26,141 bases of DNA, taken from positions 1 to 26,141 of the forward strand of contig CAZVBA010000006.1 of assembly GCA_964625325.1 (NCBI GenBank). The letters run 5' to 3'. The notes beneath the pieces were generated by a model. The model was not told the DNA's origin. It made no database searches and was given only the letters and a program-made list of their open reading frames with translations. Numbering within the stretch: position 1 is the first letter of the stretch; each line of letters begins with the position of its first letter. The stretch is from CAZILM01 sp964625325. GTDB taxonomy: Bacteria; Patescibacteriota; Saccharimonadia; Saccharimonadales; CAYVSP01. This document shows positions 22,862 to 26,141 of the stretch, piece by piece. Both the position numbers and the translations under genes were made by a program.

Positions 22862-24043
22862 TTAAAACCAGTTGACGATGCGGGACCACAGGCTTGGCGA
22901 GTTGCTAGGCAGAATGGCTGGTTTGCTCACCTGAGTCTTCACGCTGCTCTCCTTGTTCTTGGCCGGGTCCGGACTAATTTGCTTGCCAACAACTACTAAG
23001 CGGTGCACAGACGTGCCTGGCGGGTCGCAGGTAATGAGCGTGGCCGTGGCCGGCTGGTCTTGTTTGTCTAAGACTGATACTTCTGATGGGTCGACGATCT
23101 TTCTTTGATACACCTCATAAACGTAACGCTTACCATCTTTATCAAGATAGAACAAATCGCCTTCTTTCAGGCCGCCTAACAGCACAAAGGCGAACTTATA
23201 CTTTCCTTTGTTTAAAATGTTGCTGCTGGAATGGCCAAAGATAACGGCATTACCGAGTTCGCCGGGGTTCGGTGTCGTCGCGTAGTGAACAACGCCGCGC
23301 TCCAAGGCCTTTTCAACGGCGTCATCAGCCACCGACGGCTCGTCGTAGACCACTGGGGCTTCGACATTTATCTTAGGGATAATAACTTCCGGCTTATCAC
23401 TAGCCGCCGAGCTATTAGGATCGGTAATGATTGATGTGGCACTGACATTGCGGCTGGGAGTAATCAGCGGCGCGATAAAGCGCTCATTGAAAAAGCCGAA
23501 CAATAAAATGAGAACAACGAGAGCACCCATGCTCAACCCAAAGACTAATGACTGGATATGGTGCCTGGCTTTTAGACGTCCTCTTGACCGAACTCGGTGT
23601 GATATTTGGTTCTTAACATCAGCTATGGTGCGTGTTTTGGGCTGCTCTAAGCGAGGCGCTTCAGAAGCTACGGCCGGCGCAGTATGGTGTATGACCGTTG
23701 GAGCTGTCGTCTGGGCGCTAGGATATTGTGCACCCTGGCCGTGGGCGGCATAGAATTCCCGCCAGACGTCATGTTTTTCTTCGTCAGACAGGCTTGCATA
23801 ATATTTATGCCAGGCGGTCTGGATATCGGCTAATGACTTACCTGATGTCGTCAGCTGCTGCATATAGGCTTGGTGCTTTGAATGTGGGCTGCTGGTAGCT
23901 TTGACTTCGGCTATTTCGGCTTGGGCGCTGGGCTCCTGGCCATAAAGCATAGCGATTTTTTGGCGCATGGCGGCAGCGGCACGCTCGCCTTGGGCTCGGA
24001 CTTCATCATAGTTGGCTGGTGTGGGGTTATCAGCTGGATCCAT
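22862..24043 (-). CDS. Sortase with long cytoplasmic extension
   Basis: Cysteine transpeptidase that attaches or links surface proteins. In the 393-aa protein the cytoplasmic region (1-164) is helical and polar, the membrane helix is about 166-186, and the catalytic domain is outside. The domain (about 218-360) has VIFGHSS (catalytic His271), TLITCDPPGTSVHRL (Cys339, Arg348) and PKINVEAPV. This resembles the class D/E sortases rather than class A. A 165-residue cytoplasmic part is unusual, since most sortases have under 40 residues there. No LPXTG-type substrate is seen in the window. TAAAAT ends 7 nt before the ATG. Confidence 0.92.
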   Translation of the reverse strand: MDPADNPTPANYDEVRAQGERAAAAMRQKIAMLYGQEPSAQAEIAEVKATSSPHSKHQAYMQQLTTSGKSLADIQTAWHKYYASLSDEEKHDVWREFYAAHGQGAQYPSAQTTAPTVIHHTAPAVASEAPRLEQPKTRTIADVKNQISHRVRSRGRLKARHHIQSLVFGLSMGALVVLILLFGFFNERFIAPLITPSRNVSATSIITDPNSSAASDKPEVIIPKINVEAPVVYDEPSVADDAVEKALERGVVHYATTPNPGELGNAVIFGHSSSNILNKGKYKFAFVLLGGLKEGDLFYLDKDGKRYVYEVYQRKIVDPSEVSVLDKQDQPATATLITCDPPGTSVHRLVVVGKQISPDPAKNKESSVKTQVSKPAILPSNSPSLWSRIVNWF

Positions 24044-24050
24044 AGAGCTT

Positions 24051-24056
24051 ATTTTA
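24051..24056 (-). promoter_or_regulatory. -10 element of the sortase gene
   Basis: TAAAAT on the minus strand, 7 nt before the ATG. The -35 is poor. Confidence 0.45.
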
Positions 24057-24098
24057 CCTGTGTACTTTTTTAAGTGAGACGGATTTGAGTGAAGCCGA

Positions 24099-24164
24099 AA
24101 CGGTCATTAGGCGAGAAGGCCTACCTGTAAGGTACGTTGACGAGCAGCATGACCGTTGTAGGCC
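24099..24164. repeat. Interleaved inverted repeats in intergenic DNA
   Basis: Between the sortase start and tRNA-Leu (24044-24288) no gene is seen. It contains a 9-bp inverted repeat (AACGGTCAT 24099-24107 / ATGACCGTT 24149-24157) interleaved with a 7-bp one (GGCCTAC 24118-24124 / GTAGGCC 24158-24164), the order of a pseudoknot. A CTAAC-CGAA-GTTAG hairpin lies near 24254-24267. A small RNA, a sortase 5' leader or a DNA-binding site are all possible. Confidence 0.5.
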
Positions 24165-24271
24165 AATTAAATTCGTCGAAGCTGAAGTAAACAGATAATA
24201 TAAGCTCATTACAGAGGTAAAGCCATTAGAATTAACAAGTACAGTATAGTATACTAACCGAAGTTAGCCTA

Positions 24272-24280
24272 TGGTATAAC
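24272..24280 (+). promoter_or_regulatory. Extended -10 of tRNA-Leu
   Basis: TGG plus TATAAC (24275-24280), only 8 nt before the mature tRNA 5' end. Transcription would start within about two bases of the tRNA itself. Confidence 0.6.
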
Positions 24281-24288
24281 AGAGCTAT

Positions 24289-24373
24289 GCCGGAGTGGCG
24301 GAATTGGTATACGCGCACGACTCAAAATCGTGTTCCGCAAGGATTGTGGGTTCAAGTCCCACCTCCGGCACCA
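24289..24373 (+). tRNA. tRNA-Leu (anticodon CAA)
   Basis: Class II tRNA of 85 nt including an encoded CCA. The acceptor GCCGGAG pairs with CTCCGGC, and the anticodon stem CACGA pairs with TCGTG around CTCAAAA, giving CAA for the UUG codon. There is a long variable arm (TTCC GCAA GGA), and the T arm is GTGGG TTCAAGT CCCAC. Confidence 0.97.
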
Positions 24374-24390
24374 CGTCGGAACTAATATCA

Positions 24391-24457
24391 GCCCCGCTTG
24401 AAATTTGCGCGATCAAGTAGCGCAAATTTAGCGGGGCCTTGTATTGTTCCTCCTTTT
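24391..24457 (+). terminator. Terminator-like long hairpin after tRNA-Leu
   Basis: GCCCCGCT and AAATTTGCGC (24391-24410, with a 2-nt TG bulge) pair with GCGCAAATTT and AGCGGGGC (24420-24437) around a 9-nt loop, 18 bp in all. A T/C-rich tail follows, to TTTT at 24454-24457. It probably ends the tRNA-Leu transcript. Confidence 0.7.
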
Positions 24458-24551
24458 CCGCAAATTGAATCCTCTCAATTTGCGGTTAGACAAAATACTT
24501 ACTGTAGCTTCCATCAATTCTTACCCCATCGCGAATCCTCTCGCGAAGGGG
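24458..24551. repeat. Two hairpins with identical loops and different stems
   Basis: Hairpin A: an 11-bp perfect stem (24458-24468 with 24475-24485). Hairpin B: a 6-bp TCGCGA stem (24529-24534 with 24541-24546) extended by CCCC/GGGG across one A-A mismatch (24524-24551). Both have the hexaloop ATCCTC closed by GA/TC, so GAATCCTCTC occurs in each, while the stems share no sequence. On the minus strand the loop reads GAGGAT. They lie between the convergent tRNA-Leu and the gene at 24557. Confidence 0.75.
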
Positions 24552-24556
24552 ACCCT

Positions 24557-25348
24557 TTAGGTGATAAGACTATAGACTGCTGTTGTTAGGGCTTCGAAGG
24601 GTTTGGTGGAGTTCTGGAGCCACCAGACGCCTACGGCCGCCGCGGTTTTAACTCGCCAGATTGGCAGCGGTTTGTCGAGTTTGGTACTACTGACCTGCCC
24701 CTTCACTGCCACCAGTAGATAATTGTTGTGCTTAATAACTATACTGGCTGGATATTTTACGGATAGTTCGTGTAAGAGCTCGACCAAAGGCAGTAAATCC
24801 ATACTAAAACGCACAGCTTTCGGGTATGCCAAGGCTTTGGTGAGCCTTTGCAGCTGAGCTATCGTAATGACCAGAACTGTTTTTGGCCGTTTTAATAACA
24901 CTTCTGGCATATGGTTGTAATAGTCAACGCTGTCTTTAGTTAGTACAACCGGCAGACTACTTTTGCTTAAGAATTTTTCTAATAATATTGCTGTTTCACT
25001 ATTCCTGCCCAAATCGCCGGCTAGCAGTACGGCATCAGCCCAGGCGCTCAGTTCCAGCAATTCGGCCAGGGCTTTCTGGCTGAAGCTGCCGCTCGGAGTG
25101 CTCGGGGCATATTCCCCGTTTTCAATCATCGGCCCGACAAGTTTCTTTAAAGCGTCAGGTAATAAGACTTTGGCAGTGCCAATGCCGGCTTTAACAGCTG
25201 CTTGGTAGGCTTCAGCCGGAGCGGCAAAACCATGCAGGTTGCCACCAATAATTAGCAGCTTACCAGCCAGGCGGTTATTTTCCGGACGACTCCAGATTAA
25301 TTCTGGAAACAAAGGTTCTTTTGATGTCTGTTTTTGCCAATATCCCAT
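24557..25348 (-). CDS. Degenerate NAD(P)H-hydrate dehydratase-like protein
   Basis: The 263-aa protein resembles the YjeF C-terminal/ADP-dependent NAD(P)H-hydrate dehydratase family (ribokinase-like fold). It has the N-terminal GKLLIIGGNLHGFAAPAEAYQAAVKAGIGTAKVLLPDAL (29-67; shown in parts: LLIIGGNLHGF, AAVKAGIGTAKV), ADAVLLAGDLGR in the core, and KPFEALTTAVY at the end. The catalytic and anion-hole motif, normally G-[ST]-G-D ahead of the last helices, is replaced by a segment reading RVKTAAAVGVWW. It therefore may not catalyse the usual reaction. It begins 2 nt after the stop of the HAD-like gene, so the two form an operon. The identity of the fold is fairly sure, the activity doubtful. Confidence 0.75.
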   Translation of the reverse strand: MGYWQKQTSKEPLFPELIWSRPENNRLAGKLLIIGGNLHGFAAPAEAYQAAVKAGIGTAKVLLPDALKKLVGPMIENGEYAPSTPSGSFSQKALAELLELSAWADAVLLAGDLGRNSETAILLEKFLSKSSLPVVLTKDSVDYYNHMPEVLLKRPKTVLVITIAQLQRLTKALAYPKAVRFSMDLLPLVELLHELSVKYPASIVIKHNNYLLVAVKGQVSSTKLDKPLPIWRVKTAAAVGVWWLQNSTKPFEALTTAVYSLIT

Positions 25349-25350
25349 GT

Positions 25351-26118
25351 CTACGCTCGCACATTGGCTGGCGCGTATAGATGCTTAGTCGCATCCAGAA
25401 AAGCGGCTTTATCAGAGGGCAAGGTTAAATCATAATTCTTTTCACGGCGCGGTGGTCCGGTAGCCGCCGCCTGAAAATCCACCATATCTAAATCTCTATT
25501 GCGCCAATGAATATGATCCGTGTCCCAATAATCACGCCTATGTTTTAAACGATCTTCGGGTCTGATGTACAATCGCTGACGCGCTTCATTGAATAAGGGC
25601 CAGCCGGTGATAAAACTATCAGCTGCCAAACCAAGCCGTCTATCACGCGATTCGATCAGTCTAATCAAAGCCGGCCAGCTGGAATCGCCTCGTTCTCCCG
25701 TATAACGACCGTTTAACATCTGCATCGGCGCGCCAGCGGCAATCCTAAACTTTAAAGCTGGGAACGCCTTGCTCATACCTTCGGTATATGCTTTTAGCAT
25801 ATCCTGTGGTAGCAAACCGGAAAACGTGCCCAGTTCCCAATCGTTTTCAATCAAGGCCTCCATCAGAACGGTTGCACAACCGGCGACGCGTTCCGCTGCC
25901 CGATCTGCGGTAACTTGGAGCAAAGGCTCAATTTCAGCCGTCGATTTACCGGCCAACCACCCCATGAAACGCTGCCGTTCGCCGGCCATTCCCGGAAGGA
26001 CGTTAGTGTCAAACAATGATTCATCGGCGAGACCGGTTGAGACGATGTCGTCGATACCATTTTTAAGAACAAAATCGGTAATAGTCCGATCCAGGTGAAA
26101 AAGGGCAACCTCAGTCAT
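25351..26118 (-). CDS. HAD-like protein with altered catalytic motifs
   Basis: The 255-aa protein is reminiscent of HAD subfamily IB phosphatases (SerB-like). The N-terminal strand reads ALFHLDRTITDF where the family has F-D-x-D-G-T: the nucleophile position is His8, the second Asp is kept (Asp10) and Thr12 remains. The motif IV region LGLAADSFITGWPLFNEA (163-179) lacks the second acidic residue (Thr171) of the G-D-S-x-x-D pattern, and IRPEDRLKHRRDYWD follows as in SerB-like proteins. Without the nucleophile it is probably not a phosphatase. The last 55 residues match nothing I know. TATTAT with a TGG extension ends 7 nt before the ATG. Confidence 0.65.
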   Translation of the reverse strand: MTEVALFHLDRTITDFVLKNGIDDIVSTGLADESLFDTNVLPGMAGERQRFMGWLAGKSTAEIEPLLQVTADRAAERVAGCATVLMEALIENDWELGTFSGLLPQDMLKAYTEGMSKAFPALKFRIAAGAPMQMLNGRYTGERGDSSWPALIRLIESRDRRLGLAADSFITGWPLFNEARQRLYIRPEDRLKHRRDYWDTDHIHWRNRDLDMVDFQAAATGPPRREKNYDLTLPSDKAAFLDATKHLYAPANVRA

Positions 26119-26125
26119 GAGGACT

Positions 26126-26134
26126 ATAATACCA
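26126..26134 (-). promoter_or_regulatory. Extended -10 of the HAD-like operon
   Basis: TGG plus TATTAT on the minus strand, 7 nt before the ATG at 26118. The -35 would lie beyond the window. Confidence 0.55.
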
Positions 26135-26141
26135 TGTTTAA

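Noticed and set aside
24099..24157. SRP RNA-like GAGCAGC next to a GGTCAT stem
   Set aside because: The spacing between the two sides is about 40 nt instead of a short tetraloop hairpin, so the domain IV structure cannot form.

Overview
The window looks like a piece of a small, gene-dense bacterial chromosome, most likely Candidatus Saccharibacteria (TM7) or a close Patescibacteria/CPR relative. This is a judgement from gene content and style, not from a database search: housekeeping genes without their usual neighbours, single-TM surface proteins with a sortase, many short orphan genes, almost no intergenic DNA, and TGA used as an ordinary stop (for example in the TauD-like gene and the second response regulator). 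It is a draft assembly: 100 Ns at 22247-22346 are flanked by two identical 55-bp copies, so the gap looks artificial.

Layout. 1-7.1 kb: topA, dprA, pth and der on the minus strand, interleaved with short plus-strand orphan genes that meet their neighbours tail to tail, and a 430-nt gene-free block (4087-4508) that starts with a consensus promoter and holds a structured putative ncRNA and a strong bidirectional terminator. 7.1-9.5 kb: a divergent pair, a TauD/TfdA-like Fe(II)/2-oxoglutarate oxygenase and a stand-alone aspartokinase, sharing one -35 element. 9.5-12.5 kb: rluB-type pseudouridine synthase, a receiver protein with a long Pro/Ala/Thr tail, and a histidine kinase. 12.5-13.3 kb: tRNA-Glu(CTC) and a polytopic membrane protein. 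13.3-15.3 kb: umuDC, with a UmuD lacking both protease residues and a leader that can mask the ribosome binding site. 15.3-18.5 kb: DUF3048 protein, histidine kinase, receiver-only regulator in one operon. 18.5-24 kb: gltX, a DUF4367-like membrane protein, a PEGA-domain membrane protein (split by the gap) and a sortase. 24-26.1 kb: structured intergenic DNA, tRNA-Leu(CAA), three hairpins, and an operon of two enzyme homologues with degraded active sites.

The strongest window-wide signal is in the control regions. Sixteen of 25 protein genes have a -10-like hexamer ending only 5-9 nt before the start codon, often with an extended TGN or a -35 at 16-17 nt. Transcription would then begin at or within a base or two of the start codon, so these mRNAs are predicted to be leaderless. 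Several genes inside operons (HK2, RR2, umuC), and also umuD, instead carry Shine-Dalgarno sequences. The start codons below were chosen with this rule. The most unusual candidate system is umuDC: a protease-dead, naturally UmuD'-like protein made from an mRNA whose 5' leader contains a 12-nt perfect complement of its own strong Shine-Dalgarno region.
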